NCBI GenBank assembly: GCA_041861885.1
Contig: JBGVUE010000001.1
Location: 1,848,001-1,912,000, forward strand
Origin: Haloimpatiens sp. FM7315
GTDB taxonomy: Bacteria > Bacillota > Clostridia > Clostridiales > Clostridiaceae
Length of the DNA: 64,000 bases
Reading direction: 5' to 3'
Part shown: positions 1 to 10,340 of the stretch, piece by piece
Position numbering within the stretch: position 1 is the stretch's first letter
Layout: the number at the start of each line of letters is the position of its first letter
Program-made: the position numbers and the translations under genes
Notes under the pieces: generated by a model
Database searches by the model: none
Seen by the model: the letters and a program-made list of their open reading frames with translations, nothing else
Told to the model about the DNA's origin: nothing

Positions 1-2877
1 TATTGCATTTTTTCCTCTTCCTGCTCTATTTTGTGATTTAACATCATTTAAATCTATCTCATTTATATTATTTTTGTTAGTGGTTATTATTATTTTCCCT
101 TGATTTTCCTTTGAGGAAACTGCTATTTCATTTAAACAATTTTCTTTATCCCCATTATAATCTAAAATTAAAGATGCAAATATTACACTATCATCTTCTT
201 TTAAACTTATACCTGTAACTCCTGAGGCTACTTTTCCCATATAATTTATAGTATTAGTATTAAACCTTATAATCATAGCCTTTTCTGTAACAATAACAAC
301 ATCTTCACTTATATGGCTTTTGGATTCCTCTACGTTTACAAGTGTATCTCCTTCATTTCTAAATTTATAAGCTAAAGTAGAAACATAATTTCCATCAAAA
401 TCTTTTAAGCTGGTCTTCTTAACATATCCGTTTTCACTGAAAAAATATATATCTAAACTCTCTTCAAAACTCTCAACTAGTAGTACATTTAATATTATAG
501 AATCTTTATTAAAATTCTCTAATATATTTTTTAAATTAAATTTATCCTTACCTATGTTTTGTAGCATATATGAAGGTATTTTGTGCACCATACCTTTATT
601 ATCAAATATAAGTATTACTCCTCTTTCTGAAACCTTAAAACTTCCTCTTAATTTCTTATCTGTAGCCTTAATATCTCCGTTTTTACTAATTTTTATATAA
701 ACTTCTTTTTTAATATATTCTTCTTTAAATTCTACCAAGCTTATTTTATCTTTAGAACCTAATTGCACTAATAGGGTTCCTTTTATGTTTCTGTCACCCT
801 CTTCTATTTTAGGTTCCTCTATAGTAAAATCTAACTTTGTTTCTGTTATAATTCTAATAAATTTTTCATTGTTATTACTAGAAGATAATCTTGCAGATAA
901 TAACCTTTCATCTTTTTTCATACTTAAGGCTTGTATTTTAGAATAACTAGTGTCAAATCTATTTAAATTAGATTTTTTTATAAAACCACAATCTGTTATA
1001 AAGACAAATTTTCTATCATCTTTAAAGCTATCTATGGAATAAACATCCACTATATTTTCCTTTTCTAAATTCAATCCCTTAATTATGGAGTCAATTTTTT
1101 CTCCTTTTTCTTTCCATTTTAACTCAGGAAAAGCTATAACTTTAGTTTGATACATATTCCCTTTATCTGTGAAAATAAGTAAAGTATTTTTTGTATTAGT
1201 TTCAATAAAGTACTTATTAAAATCTCCCTCTCTATACTCTATATCTTCAACTCCTAAATTAGTTCTAATATAAGATTTATTAGAAATTCTCTTTGCATAA
1301 CCTTCATTTGAAATTGTTATTATATTATCCTCTTCAATTATTATTTCATCTATTTCTATTTTTGCTTCATTGTCATCTTTTATTATTTCAGATCTTCTTT
1401 TATCATTAAATTTATTTTTTACTTCTAATAACTCTTTTTTAATTACTTTATATAATTCTATTTCACTAGATAGTATTTTTTCAAATACCACAATTTTCTT
1501 TTCTAATTCTTTGTATTCTTTTTCAAATACTTTAATTTCTAATCCTGTAAGTTTATATAGCATAAGTTCAACTATAGCTTCAGCTTGAATTTTTGTAAAA
1601 CCATATTCTTTTTCAAGATTATTTTCAGAATCGCTTTTAGACTTAGATGCTCTTATAGTTGCTATAATCTCATCCATTATATCTATAGCTTTAATAAATC
1701 CTTCTACTATGTGAAATCTCTTTTTAGCAATTTCTAATTGCTTTAAAGTTCTCCTTGTTATAACTTCTTCTTGATGCTTTACATAATACCTTAATATATC
1801 CTTAAGAGTCATAGTTTGAGGTTTTCCATCTGACAAAGCCACCATATTAAAATTCAAATTACATTGAAGATCTGTCTTTTTTAATAAATATTTCAATACC
1901 TTTTGAACTATATCTTTTTCTATGGATTTTTTAAATTCAATAACAGCTCTAATACCATTTCTATCGGACTCGTCCCTAATATCTGTAATAGAATCTAAGG
2001 TTCTTTGATGCTTTTTATCTGCAGTCATTTCAGAAATACTTTGTAAGATTTTAGCTTTATTTTTCCTATAAGGGAATTCCCAAATTACTATGCCATATCT
2101 TCCATTTTCAAGCTTTTCTATGGAGGTTTTAGCTCTAAGAGTTACCTTTCCCTCTCCAGTTTCATAACTAGATAGTATTGAGTTTTTTCCAATTAAAACT
2201 CCACCTGTAGGTAAATCTGGCCCCTTAATATAATTCATAAGTTCTTTTATTGATATATCTTTATTTTCCATATAAGCTATTGTTCCATCAATAACTTCAC
2301 CTAAATTATGAGGTGGTATATTTGTAGAAAGTCCAACTGCTATTCCAAAGGTACCATTAACTAGTAAATTGGGGTATCTCCCAGGAAGAACTTTAGGCTC
2401 CTTTTCAGTTTCAGAATAATTATCTACCATATCTACAACATCTTTATCTATATCTTTTAACATTTCCATAGAAATAGGAGTAAGCCTTGCCTCAGTGTAA
2501 CGCATAGCAGCCGCTCCATCTCCATCTACACTACCCCAGTTTCCGTGTCCATCTATCAAGGGATATCTAGTTGAGAAATTCTGTGCCAATATTACTAACG
2601 CATCATATACTGAAGTATCTCCATGAGGATGAAATTTTCCAAGAATATCTCCAACTATTCTAGCTGATTTAAAATAAGGCTTATCCGGAAAAGCCTTTAA
2701 CATATATGCACCATAGAGTATTCTTCTATGAACCGGCTTAAGTCCATCTCTAACATCAGGAAGAGCTCTGTCTTTTGCAACTTCTACTGCATAGGGTAAA
2801 TAATTTTCCGGCATGGCATCCTCTATAGGTATTTCTATTATATTATTATCTCTAGGTATATCTATTTTTTTAGCCAT
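1..2877 (-). CDS. parC: DNA topoisomerase IV subunit A (3' end beyond window)
   Basis: Cleavage subunit of the type IIA topoisomerase that decatenates daughter chromosomes. The frame is open from ATG at 2877 to the window edge (959 codons), with no frameshift at the points I checked. It shows the family start (IPIEDAMPENYLPYAVEVAK), the helix that carries quinolone-resistance positions (HPHGDTSVYD, about residues 83-92) and the catalytic tyrosine in AAMRYTEA (about Tyr127). The C-terminal beta-pinwheel region is present, and KSQNRAGRG lies close to the edge. It follows parE, 70 nt downstream of the parE stop, with a hairpin in between. The pairing and the ParE-type partner favour ParC over GyrA. 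That choice rests on context because the subunits are homologous. Confidence 0.93.
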   Translation of the reverse strand, partial: MAKKIDIPRDNNIIEIPIEDAMPENYLPYAVEVAKDRALPDVRDGLKPVHRRILYGAYMLKAFPDKPYFKSARIVGDILGKFHPHGDTSVYDALVILAQNFSTRYPLIDGHGNWGSVDGDGAAAMRYTEARLTPISMEMLKDIDKDVVDMVDNYSETEKEPKVLPGRYPNLLVNGTFGIAVGLSTNIPPHNLGEVIDGTIAYMENKDISIKELMNYIKGPDLPTGGVLIGKNSILSSYETGEGKVTLRAKTSIEKLENGRYGIVIWEFPYRKNKAKILQSISEMTADKKHQRTLDSITDIRDESDRNGIRAVIEFKKSIEKDIVQKVLKYLLKKTDLQCNLNFNMVALSDGKPQTMTLKDILRYYVKHQEEVITRRTLKQLEIAKKRFHIVEGFIKAIDIMDEIIATIRASKSKSDSENNLEKEYGFTKIQAEAIVELMLYKLTGLEIKVFEKEYKELEKKIVVFEKILSSEIELYKVIKKELLEVKNKFNDKRRSEIIKDDNEAKIEIDEIIIEEDNIITISNEGYAKRISNKSYIRTNLGVEDIEYREGDFNKYFIETNTKNTLLIFTDKGNMYQTKVIAFPELKWKEKGEKIDSIIKGLNLEKENIVDVYSIDSFKDDRKFVFITDCGFIKKSNLNRFDTSYSKIQALSMKKDERLLSARLSSSNNNEKFIRIITETKLDFTIEEPKIEEGDRNIKGTLLVQLGSKDKISLVEFKEEYIKKEVYIKISKNGDIKATDKKLRGSFKVSERGVILIFDNKGMVHKIPSYMLQNIGKDKFNLKNILENFNKDSIILNVLLVESFEESLDIYFFSENGYVKKTSLKDFDGNYVSTLAYKFRNEGDTLVNVEESKSHISEDVVIVTEKAMIIRFNTNTINYMGKVASGVTGISLKEDDSVIFASLILDYNGDKENCLNEIAVSSKENQGKIIITTNKNNINEIDLNDVKSQNRAGRGKNAI

Positions 2878-2905
2878 TTTCTCATTCCTTTCCAAGCTAA
2901 ACTAC

Positions 2906-2940
2906 AAAAAGCCCTTCACTTAAACCTTAATGTGAAGGCA
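2906..2940 (-). terminator. Hairpin with T-run between parE and parC
   Basis: On the minus strand the arms GCCTTCACA and AGTGAAGGGC (one bulged base) are followed by five T. It lies in the 70-nt gap between the parE stop and the parC start. It could be a partial terminator or an mRNA-processing hairpin that sets the ratio of the two subunits. Confidence 0.55.
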
Positions 2941-2947
2941 TTTACTT

Positions 2948-4890
2948 TTAGAATTGTGCATACTTATACATATAATTTCTCCTCGGTTCCACAACTTCTC
3001 CCATTAAAAGTGACACCATTTTTTCTGCTTTTGCTGCATCTTCAATAGTCACCTTTTGAAGTATTCTAGTTCGTGGGTCTAATGTAGTTTCCCAAAGCTG
3101 CTCTGGATTCATTTCACCAAGACCTTTATATCTCTGTATCATTGAACCTTTACCAATGTATTTCTTGGATTCCTCTAAATTTTCATCGCTATAGGCATAT
3201 TTTTCAACAACTCCATTTTTACTGTTTTTATAAACTCTATATAAAGGAGGCAATGCTATATACAAATGTCCATTTGCAATTAGCTGTCTCATATACCTAT
3301 ATATATATGTCATCCATAAAGTTCTAATATGGTATCCATCTACATCTGCATCACTTAAAATTATTATTTTATCATATTTTAATTCTTCTTCTTTATAGTT
3401 GTCTAATATTCCTGTGCCTACAGCTGTATTAAATATCTTTAACTCCTCACTTGCAAGTACATTTTCTAACTTTTGCTTTTCTGTATTCATTATCTTTCCC
3501 TTAGATGGCATTATAGTCTGAAACCTTCTGTCTCTTGCCATCTTTGCACTTCCTCCTGCGGAATCTCCTTCCACAATTATAAACTCTCTAAATTCAGTTT
3601 CCTTCAAAGTACATACAGCTATTTTACCAGCTAGTGGCGCAGCACCTTTCCCAACTTTCTTCTTCTCAGCATCATTAATTTTTTTAATCTTATCTCTCCT
3701 AGCTGCGGCCGCCACAGCATTAGATATTATTCCTCCTGCTATATCCTTATTGTCTTCTATCCATGCACACAAACTATTATAAGTAATCTCATTTAGAACG
3801 GTATATGCCTCATTATTGCCTAACTTAGTCTTAGTTTGTCCTTCAAATATAGGATTAGTAATTCTCACCTTTAATATAGCAGTTAATCCTTCTCTTAAAT
3901 CTGTTCCTTCAAAATCTTCCTTATCTTTCATAAGTCCTAGTTTTTTTGCCATATCTTTAAAAGCTCTTGTCATACCGGTTTTAAATCCAGTTTCATGAGT
4001 ACCTGCCTCTGTTGTAGGTATATTGTTTACATAACTTGCTATATACTCTGTAGTAGAATCTGTAAACTGTATACATACCTCTGCATATACTGAATCCTCT
4101 TTAACTTTTTTTCATCTGAAAACAAAATAGGATCTTTATGGATAGAGGTTTTGCTTTCATTTAAATAATCCATAAAATCTAAAAGTCCTCTATCTGAATG
4201 GTATTTCTTTTCTACCTGTTCATCCCCTCTTTTGTCAATAAATAAAAGGGTTATACCTTTGTTTTGAAATGCTAGCTCCTGAAGCCTTTCATCAATAATA
4301 TCATACTTAAATTCTAAGGTACTAAAAACTCTATTGTCTGGCATAAAAGTTACTTTAGTACCTGTTTTATCTGAACTGCCTATTTTATTTAAGGTGGTTA
4401 CTGGAGTTCCGGGCATATCTCTTTTAAGTTCTTTGTCATAAGCATATTCAAATCTCTGTTTATAAACATTTCCATTTTGATGTACTTCTACTTCAACCCA
4501 CTTAGAAAGCGCATTTACAACTGCTGCTCCTACTCCATGAAGTCCACCTGAAGTTTTATAGTTTTTATTATTAAATTTTCCACCAGTATGGAGCTCGGTA
4601 AATACCATCTCAACCCCTGATTTTTTCTTTATAGGATGAATCCCTGTGGGGATACCTCTGCCATTGTCACTTATAGTAACGCTCTTATCTTTATTTAAAA
4701 TTATTTTTGCTATATCTCCAAATCCATTAGTTATTTCATCTATAGCATTGTCTAATATCTCCCATAGACAATGATGAAGTCCTCTTGATCCTGTTGAACC
4801 TATATACATACCAGGTCTAACTCTAACAGGTTCTAATTTTTCTAAAGATGTTAAATCTGTCACATCATAATGCGATAAACTAGTATTCAA
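2948..4890 (-). CDS. parE: DNA topoisomerase IV subunit B (one frameshift)
   Basis: ATPase subunit of topoisomerase IV. The GHKL ATP-binding elements are EILDNAIDE (Asn about 48), DNGRG (75-79) and GGLHGVG (115-121). The TOPRIM part has EGDSAGGSA and DADVDG. The reading frame breaks in the T7 run at 4106-4112. One extra base restores FSDEKKVKEDSVYAEV and gives about 647 residues, normal for ParE. I choose the TTG at 4890 as start: a GGAGG (4901-4905) lies 10 nt upstream and the protein then begins MNTSLSHYDVTDL. The longer ATG-started frame would read through the ribosome site. A promoter lies at 5055-5083. The break is most likely a sequencing error. Confidence 0.92.
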
Positions 4891-5054
4891 ACCTTTGTTT
4901 CCTCCAATCAAATAAGCTTTGCAAACGTACGTTCTTATTGCAATCATAAATTTATAATAACTTAATTTGTACTTTAAATGCAAGTATTTTTATCATAAAT
5001 AATAAAACTCTTAATTTGATTTTCCTATATTTTACATATACATTTACACAAATT

Positions 5055-5083
5055 AGTATAAACTGAATTTGTATAAATGTCAA
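5055..5083 (-). promoter_or_regulatory. Promoter of parE-parC
   Basis: TTGACA (5078-5083), a 17-nt spacer and TATACT (5055-5060), reading left. It lies about 165 nt upstream of the parE start. The rest of the parE to CBS-gene gap (4891-5291) is AT-rich and shows no other gene. Confidence 0.7.
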
Positions 5084-5291
5084 AACCTTAGAATTATTAA
5101 GCTTTCTGATAATTTTTAGAGTTATTTCATGTTTTATTAACAAAATATTAATGTGAAATAATAATATTAATATTATAATATAAGTATAGGACTATGTTGC
5201 TTATTTAGATTTAAACATTTTAAATTTGTTTTAATCTTTATTATACAGCTTCAGTTATTAATATAATATTTAGATTAAAGGATGGATATAT

Positions 5292-5708
5292 ATGAATATA
5301 GCTTTTTTTCTTACACCGAAAAACGATGTGGTTTTTTTAAATATAAATTCTACTATGAGGCAAGCTCTTGAAAGAATGGAATATCACAGATATTCAGCGG
5401 TGCCTTTAATCGATGATAGCGGAAAATATGTGGGCACCCTTACAGAGGGAGATTTGCTTTGGAAAATTAAGAACTTTGATTCTTGGGATTTTACACATAC
5501 CAATGAGGTTACTCTAAAAGAAATTTCAAGAAGAGTAAAAAACAAACCCGTATCTATTAATTCAGATATGAACAATTTGATTACCTTAGCCAAAGATCAA
5601 AACTTTGTACCTGTAGTAGATGACCAAGGCATATTTATTGGAATAATAAAAAGAAGTGATATAATTAATCATTGTCAAAACATAATACTAGGAAAACAGT
5701 ATGCATAA
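5292..5708 (+). CDS. CBS-domain protein
   Basis: A 138-residue protein made almost entirely of a tandem CBS pair (a Bateman module), which usually binds an adenine nucleotide. The first repeat covers about residues 8-55 (RYSAVPLIDDSGKYVGTLTE) and the second about 70-130 (NFVPVVDDQGIFIGIIKR). No catalytic domain is fused to it, so it is a stand-alone sensor or regulator with an unknown partner. It is monocistronic: a hairpin terminator follows at 5719-5761 and the next gene converges on it. The start is ATG at 5292 behind a weak AAAGGATG. Confidence 0.85.
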   Translation: MNIAFFLTPKNDVVFLNINSTMRQALERMEYHRYSAVPLIDDSGKYVGTLTEGDLLWKIKNFDSWDFTHTNEVTLKEISRRVKNKPVSINSDMNNLITLAKDQNFVPVVDDQGIFIGIIKRSDIINHCQNIILGKQYA

Positions 5709-5718
5709 ATAAATATAT

Positions 5719-5761
5719 AATGCCTAAATTCTAATCCTTTTAGGTTTAAAATTTAGGCATT
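5719..5761. terminator. Bidirectional terminator
   Basis: Perfect 12-bp inverted repeat AATGCCTAAATT / AATTTAGGCATT with a 19-nt loop. It sits between the convergent CBS gene and the kinase-like gene. Confidence 0.75.
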
Positions 5762-5776
5762 ACTTTATAATAAATT

Positions 5777-6364
5777 TTATTTTATGTCTAATTCAAGATA
5801 TTTTTTTATTCTATAATCCCAAAGCTCATAAAACTCTGGTTCTTCTTCTTTAACCACACTTAAAAACTCATCTAAAACATTTATTTTACTTAATCCCTTC
5901 ATTAAATGTCTTGGATATGCAACTTCCTTGCTATAGTTATTTTTAGGGTCTATAACCATTATGGATAGATCTTCTTGAACATATAAATCTTTACACCTTA
6001 TATCAAGCCTTGTAAATCCTAATTTTTTAAATTCTTTTATTAACTTTATTAAGTTAGAACTAATTTTTCTATCTAGTCCATGTTTTTTTATATAAGAATC
6101 TAATCTTTTTCCTTTAACATAATCCCTTATTATATAATATTTTCCATAAGAATGTACTTTGGGAAAATACTTGCTCTTATAAGCTTTTTTCAATATAAAA
6201 TACTCATCATCACATACTTTAGGATCTATGAATATCTTTATTATTTTTCCATCAGGTAACATGTAAATTATTCCATTATGCCCTTTCCCTATGTACTTCG
6301 CTTTTTTTAACATGCACTCTACTTTTTCATCAAGGTCTATATAATACTCCTTTATTTTACTCAT
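5777..6364 (-). CDS. Protein-kinase-fold protein, probably atypical
   Basis: 195 residues with a minimal kinase-like fold. I see a glycine-rich loop (YIGKGHNGIIYML, about 24-36), a likely ATP-lysine in KIIKIF, a hinge (YYIIRDYVKG), a catalytic-loop-like stretch (GFTRLDIRCKDLYV, about 117-130) and a DFG-like IDPKN. The usual HxDxxxxN loop is altered: the Asp is kept but the His and Asn are not. The C-terminal lobe is very short. It may be an atypical small-molecule or protein kinase of the RIO/aminoglycoside-kinase type, or a pseudokinase. The target is unknown. It stands alone between two terminator-bounded units. Confidence 0.6.
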   Translation of the reverse strand: MSKIKEYYIDLDEKVECMLKKAKYIGKGHNGIIYMLPDGKIIKIFIDPKVCDDEYFILKKAYKSKYFPKVHSYGKYYIIRDYVKGKRLDSYIKKHGLDRKISSNLIKLIKEFKKLGFTRLDIRCKDLYVQEDLSIMVIDPKNNYSKEVAYPRHLMKGLSKINVLDEFLSVVKEEEPEFYELWDYRIKKYLELDIK

Positions 6365-6546
6365 ATTTTACCCCTCTTTTATGCTCTTCAATAATAATAT
6401 GCAAGAATATTATTGTTTATTCTAAAAATAACTTCTTTTTTAAATAATTTTTATGAATCCTTACGAATCCTTATAAAAATTTAAAGGATTAATTATACTT
6501 TTATTGAATTTATTATCTATAACATATTTAGAAGGGAGACTTTTTA

Positions 6547-7595
6547 ATGTCTGAGTTACTTGCAATTCAGTGGGATGATAAAGATGAAATCCTCACCCTA
6601 CTTGATCAAAGAAAACTACCAAATCATATAGAGTACATAAAATATAAAGATGGCGATAGTATATACTCTGCCATTAAAGATATGATTGTTAGAGGTGCTC
6701 CTGCCATAGGAGTTACTGCAGCTTACGGATTATACCTAGGAATAAAAGATGCTCCTTTGGAAAAAACAGCTTTTTTTAAAGTTCTTAAAGAAAAAGCAAA
6801 TTATATAAATAGCAGTAGACCTACTGCTGTAAATTTATCTTGGGCATTAAAAAGAATGATAAAAAAGCAGAAGAATTCAAAGACAAATCTCCTAAAGAAA
6901 TAAAATTAATTTTAAAAGAAGAGGCAAGAAAAATACACTTAGAAGATATAGAGATTTGTAAAAACATTGGTGAAAATCTATTAACTCTTTTAAAAGATGG
7001 TATGGGAATTTTAACTCACTGTAATGCTGGGCAACTGGCCACCTCAAAATACGGCACTGCAACTGCACCTATGTATTTGGCAAAAGAAAAAGGTTGGAGT
7101 TTTAAAGTGTACTCAGATGAAACACGTCCAAGACTTCAAGGCTCAACATTAACAGCCCTTGAGCTTAATATGGCAAATATAGATGTAACCACTATAACAG
7201 ATAATATGGCAGCAGTAGTTATGAGGGAAGGAAAAATAAATGCAGTTATTGTTGGCTGCGATAGAATTGCAGCTAATGGTGATACCGCAAACAAAATAGG
7301 CACCTTTGGAGTTTCCATTTTAGCAAAATATTTTAATATACCTATGTATATTGCAGCTCCAACTCCAAGTATAGATATGTCTACCAAAGAAGGGAAATAC
7401 ATCCCTATAGAAGAAAGGGATTCAAAAGAGGTTACTTGTAGGTTTGGAGTATGGACAGCTCCTAAAAATGTTAAAGTATACAATCCTTCCTTTGATGTAA
7501 CTCCTAGTGAAAATATAACTGCTATAGTTACAGAAAAAGGAATTGTTTACCCTCCTTTTAAAGAAAACTTAAAAAAGCTTTTTATTGAAAAATAA
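6547..7595 (+). CDS. mtnA: S-methyl-5-thioribose-1-phosphate isomerase (one frameshift)
   Basis: Converts methylthioribose-1-phosphate to methylthioribulose-1-phosphate in methionine salvage. The N-terminal part has [15 protein letters not shown]. The C-terminal part has the catalytic Cys in [11 protein letters not shown] (about residue 158) and the Asp in [10 protein letters not shown] (about 238), then the usual end. The frame breaks in the A6 run at 6861-6866. One added A restores [14 protein letters not shown] and gives 349 residues, the family length. AAGGGAG precedes the ATG. There is no other mtn gene nearby and no SAM riboswitch in the 180-nt upstream gap, which holds only a short GAATCCTTA direct repeat. 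Confidence 0.93.
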
Positions 7596-7625
7596 ATATA
7601 TGATAAAACTAAACTAATATAAATA

Positions 7626-7666
7626 AAGAGAGATTTTTGCTTCATATTTCTGCAAAAATCTCTCTT
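7626..7666. terminator. Bidirectional terminator
   Basis: Perfect 15-bp inverted repeat (AAGAGAGATTTTTGC and its complement) with an 11-nt loop. It separates mtnA from the convergent ABC transporter operon. Confidence 0.85.
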
Positions 7667-7669
7667 ATA

Positions 7670-8469
7670 TTATGAAAATAGTATACTATCGCTAACAGAA
7701 TTTCCTGATTGCTGAAATTTCTTAAGCAAGATATCTGAGGTTAGATTTTTCTTTTCTTCACCACTTATATCCATAGCAATCTTTCCTTTATGAATCATAA
7801 TAAGCCTATTTCCAGTTTTTATTGCATTTTTTAAATTGTGGGTAACCATTAAAGTAGTTATTTCATTTTTATCTACTACATCACAAGTTAAATCATTAAT
7901 TACCTCTGAGGTTTTTGGATCTAATGCTGCTGTGTGTTCGTCTAAAAGCAAAAGCTTTGGCTTTGTCATAACTGCCATTAAAAGCGATAAAGCTTGTCTT
8001 TGCCCCCAGATAAAAGCCCAGCTTTTGTGTATAATTTATCTTCTAACCCCATATCTACTTTTTTAAGCTTTTCTTTAAATATATCAATATAACTTTTCTT
8101 AAGTGCAAAAGTTAATCCAAATTTATTTCCTTTGTTATAGGCTATAGACATATTCTCTAATATTGTCATATTAGGTGACACGCCAAAAGATGGATTTTGA
8201 AATACTCTTCCTATATATCTTGTACGCTTATATTCAGGCAGCTTTAAAAGCTCTAGATTACTTAAATTTATCTTACCTCCATCTGACAATAAACTTCCCG
8301 ATATTATATTTAAAAGAGAGGATTTTCCTGCTCCATTGCTTCCTATTATGCTAACAAATTCCCCTTTTTTAACTTCTAAATTAAAATCCTCAAAAAGAAT
8401 ATTTTCATTTATAGTATTTTTATTAAATACTTTGTACAGATTTTTTATTTGAAGCAATTCTGTCACCAC
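7670..8469 (-). CDS. ABC transporter ATPase, COG2984-linked system (one frameshift)
   Basis: Cytoplasmic ATPase that powers the importer encoded just upstream. Walker A is GSNGAGKSS (about 42-50), the Q-loop lies in VFQNPSF, Walker B is LLLLDEHTA and the H-loop is MVTHN. The signature LSGGQ is broken by the frame change in the C5 run at 8003-8007. Adding one base restores LLSGGQRQALSLLMAV and gives about 266 residues. The start is one of two adjacent GTG codons (8469/8466). The gene overlaps the end of the permease gene by 47 nt. It is the last gene of the operon and ends at the 7626-7666 hairpin. Confidence 0.88.
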
Positions 8470-9325
8470 CCTTTTTTAAGCATAGTTTTCCCTTTAAATT
8501 AAATTTTTTGTTACTAAGTGATAGTGAAATAACAACAATAACTGCTGTTATAAGTTTTAAATCTGTAGCAGGAAGTCCCAGCCTTAAAGCTATTGCAATA
8601 GATCCTTTATACAAAATAGCTCCAAATAATGCCATAGTACTACCCTTCACAAAACTTAATTGTCCTAAAAGAGATTCCCCCATAATAACCGCTGCAAGTC
8701 CCATAACTACAATTCCTGTCCCCATACCTACATCAGCAAATCCTTGATACTGGGAAAAAATTGCTCCAGAAAAAGCTACCAAAGCATTTGAAAACATAAG
8801 CCCTATTATCTTTATAACATTCTTATTTACCCCAAGAGAAGTTACTAACTGTTCATTGTCTCCTGTAACTCTTAATATAAAACCCATTTTAGTTTTTAAA
8901 AATAGGTCCAATAGTATTTTTGTACTCAAAGCTAATATTAAAATTATAATTATAGGGGATACTGATGTATTAAACATAGAATTCACATTAAATAAGGGTA
9001 TATTTGACTTCCCCATTATTCTTAAATTCACAGAATATAGAGCTATCATTACAAGTATAGAGGATAAAAGATTTGAAATTTTAAATTTAACATTTAAAAC
9101 TCCAGTAACTAAACCTGCTATTGAACCTCCAATTAAAGCTATAATACATGCAAATATTGGATTAATATTATTAACAAGACATACTGCTGCAAGAGACGCT
9201 CCTAGAGGAAAGGTCCCATCTACAGAAAGATCAGGAAAATCTAATATCTTATAGGTTATATAAACTCCCATAGAGGTTATGGAGAAGATTAAACCTTGTT
9301 CTAAAACATTAATTATAAAATCCAT
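8423..9325 (-). CDS. ABC transporter permease, COG4120/branched-chain-type
   Basis: 300-residue inner-membrane permease with about eight hydrophobic segments. It resembles the permeases that pair with COG2984 binding proteins. Conserved-looking stretches are PDLSVDGTFPLGA near the N-terminus and GFADVGMGTGIVVMGLAAVI in the middle. The start ATG overlaps the binding-protein stop (TAATG). The end overlaps the ATPase start by 47 nt, longer than usual for such operons, so the last 15-20 codons may be misread. The substrate is not shown by the sequence; relatives carry tryptophan/tyrosine or other small solutes. Confidence 0.85.
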   Translation of the reverse strand: MDFIINVLEQGLIFSITSMGVYITYKILDFPDLSVDGTFPLGASLAAVCLVNNINPIFACIIALIGGSIAGLVTGVLNVKFKISNLLSSILVMIALYSVNLRIMGKSNIPLFNVNSMFNTSVSPIIIILILALSTKILLDLFLKTKMGFILRVTGDNEQLVTSLGVNKNVIKIIGLMFSNALVAFSGAIFSQYQGFADVGMGTGIVVMGLAAVIMGESLLGQLSFVKGSTMALFGAILYKGSIAIALRLGLPATDLKLITAVIVVISLSLSNKKFNLKGKLCLKKGGDRIASNKKSVQSI

Positions 9326-10340
9326 TACTGAACACCTCCAGTAACCTTCTTAGCCTTATTTTCAATATCTTTAGGCATATCTATATTTAATTTTTTTACA
9401 GCATCTTCATTTATAACAATAGACATATCTTTTGAAGTCTCTATAGGCATGTCCTCTACTTTTTTTCCGTTTATAACCTCTACTGCCATAATTCCTGTTT
9501 GAAAACCTAATTTGTAATAGTCTATCCCATTAGTAGCTACAGCTCCTGCTTTAACATGAGCGCTTTCTGCACCTATTACTGGAATTTTTCTTTTATAACA
9601 TTCATTTATAACTAAAGGCATAGAAGAAGCCATAGTATTATCTGTTGGAACATATAATACATCTATTTTTCCAAATAAAGAATTTAAAGATTGGGAAACT
9701 TCATTTACATTTGTTACTCCAGCTTCTTTTACTGTAAATCCCATTTTACTTCCTTCTTCTTTTGCCATTTTCACCTGAAGTTCTGAATTTTTTTCACTGG
9801 TATTGTATACAATTCCTATATTTTTAGCTTTTGGAATTAAGTTTTTAATAAGTTCAAATTGCTTATCTATAGGTACATTATCTGAAGTACCTGTTACATT
9901 AGTTTCTGGTTTTTCAAGAGATTTTACTAAACCTGACTTTAAAGGATCTGTTACTGCAGTTATTAATATTGGTGTTTTTTTGCTACATTAAATGCCGCTT
10001 GTGCTGAGGGAGTTGCAATTGCAAAAATCAAATCTTGCCTTGAAGATGCAAAATTTTGAGCTATAGTTTGAGTATTTGCCATATCTCCTTGAGCATTTTG
10101 AAAATCAATTTTAATATTTTTGTTTTCTTCATATCCCTTAGATTTTAAGGCGTCAATAAATCCTTTTCTCGCTGAATCCAAGGCAGGATGCTCCACAAAC
10201 TGTGAAATTCCAATATTAATTACTTTTTTGTCCTTTAAAATAGTTTTAGATTGAGAATCTGTTAAATTTTTACATCCTCCCAAAAAAGATAGACTCATAA
10301 AAAGAGCCATAAGACATGAAACTTTTTTCTTTCCTACCAT
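9325..10340 (-). CDS. ABC transporter substrate-binding lipoprotein, COG2984 (one frameshift)
   Basis: Extracellular binding lipoprotein of the same importer. It starts with a signal peptide and lipobox (LSFLGGC, Cys about 23), followed by the COG2984 fold with INIGISQFVEHPALD and ATPSAQAAFNVAKK. The frame breaks in the T7 run at 9975-9981. One added base joins KKTPILITAVTDPLK to the rest and gives about 338 residues. The start is ATG at 10340, with GGAGG at 10349-10353, 8 nt upstream; an upstream TTG reading would overlap the ribosome site. The gene lies behind its own promoter and a roughly 200-nt leader with a terminator, directly downstream of a hutP-family gene. Confidence 0.88.

Noticed and set aside
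4952..5143. 63-codon minus-strand ORF upstream of parE
   Set aside because: Overlaps the parE promoter, is rich in hydrophobic/Lys codons of AT-rich DNA and has no ribosome site.
6365..6546. SAM riboswitch ahead of mtnA
   Set aside because: The 182-nt gap lacks the conserved SAM-I helices and any terminator; only a 9-nt direct repeat is seen.
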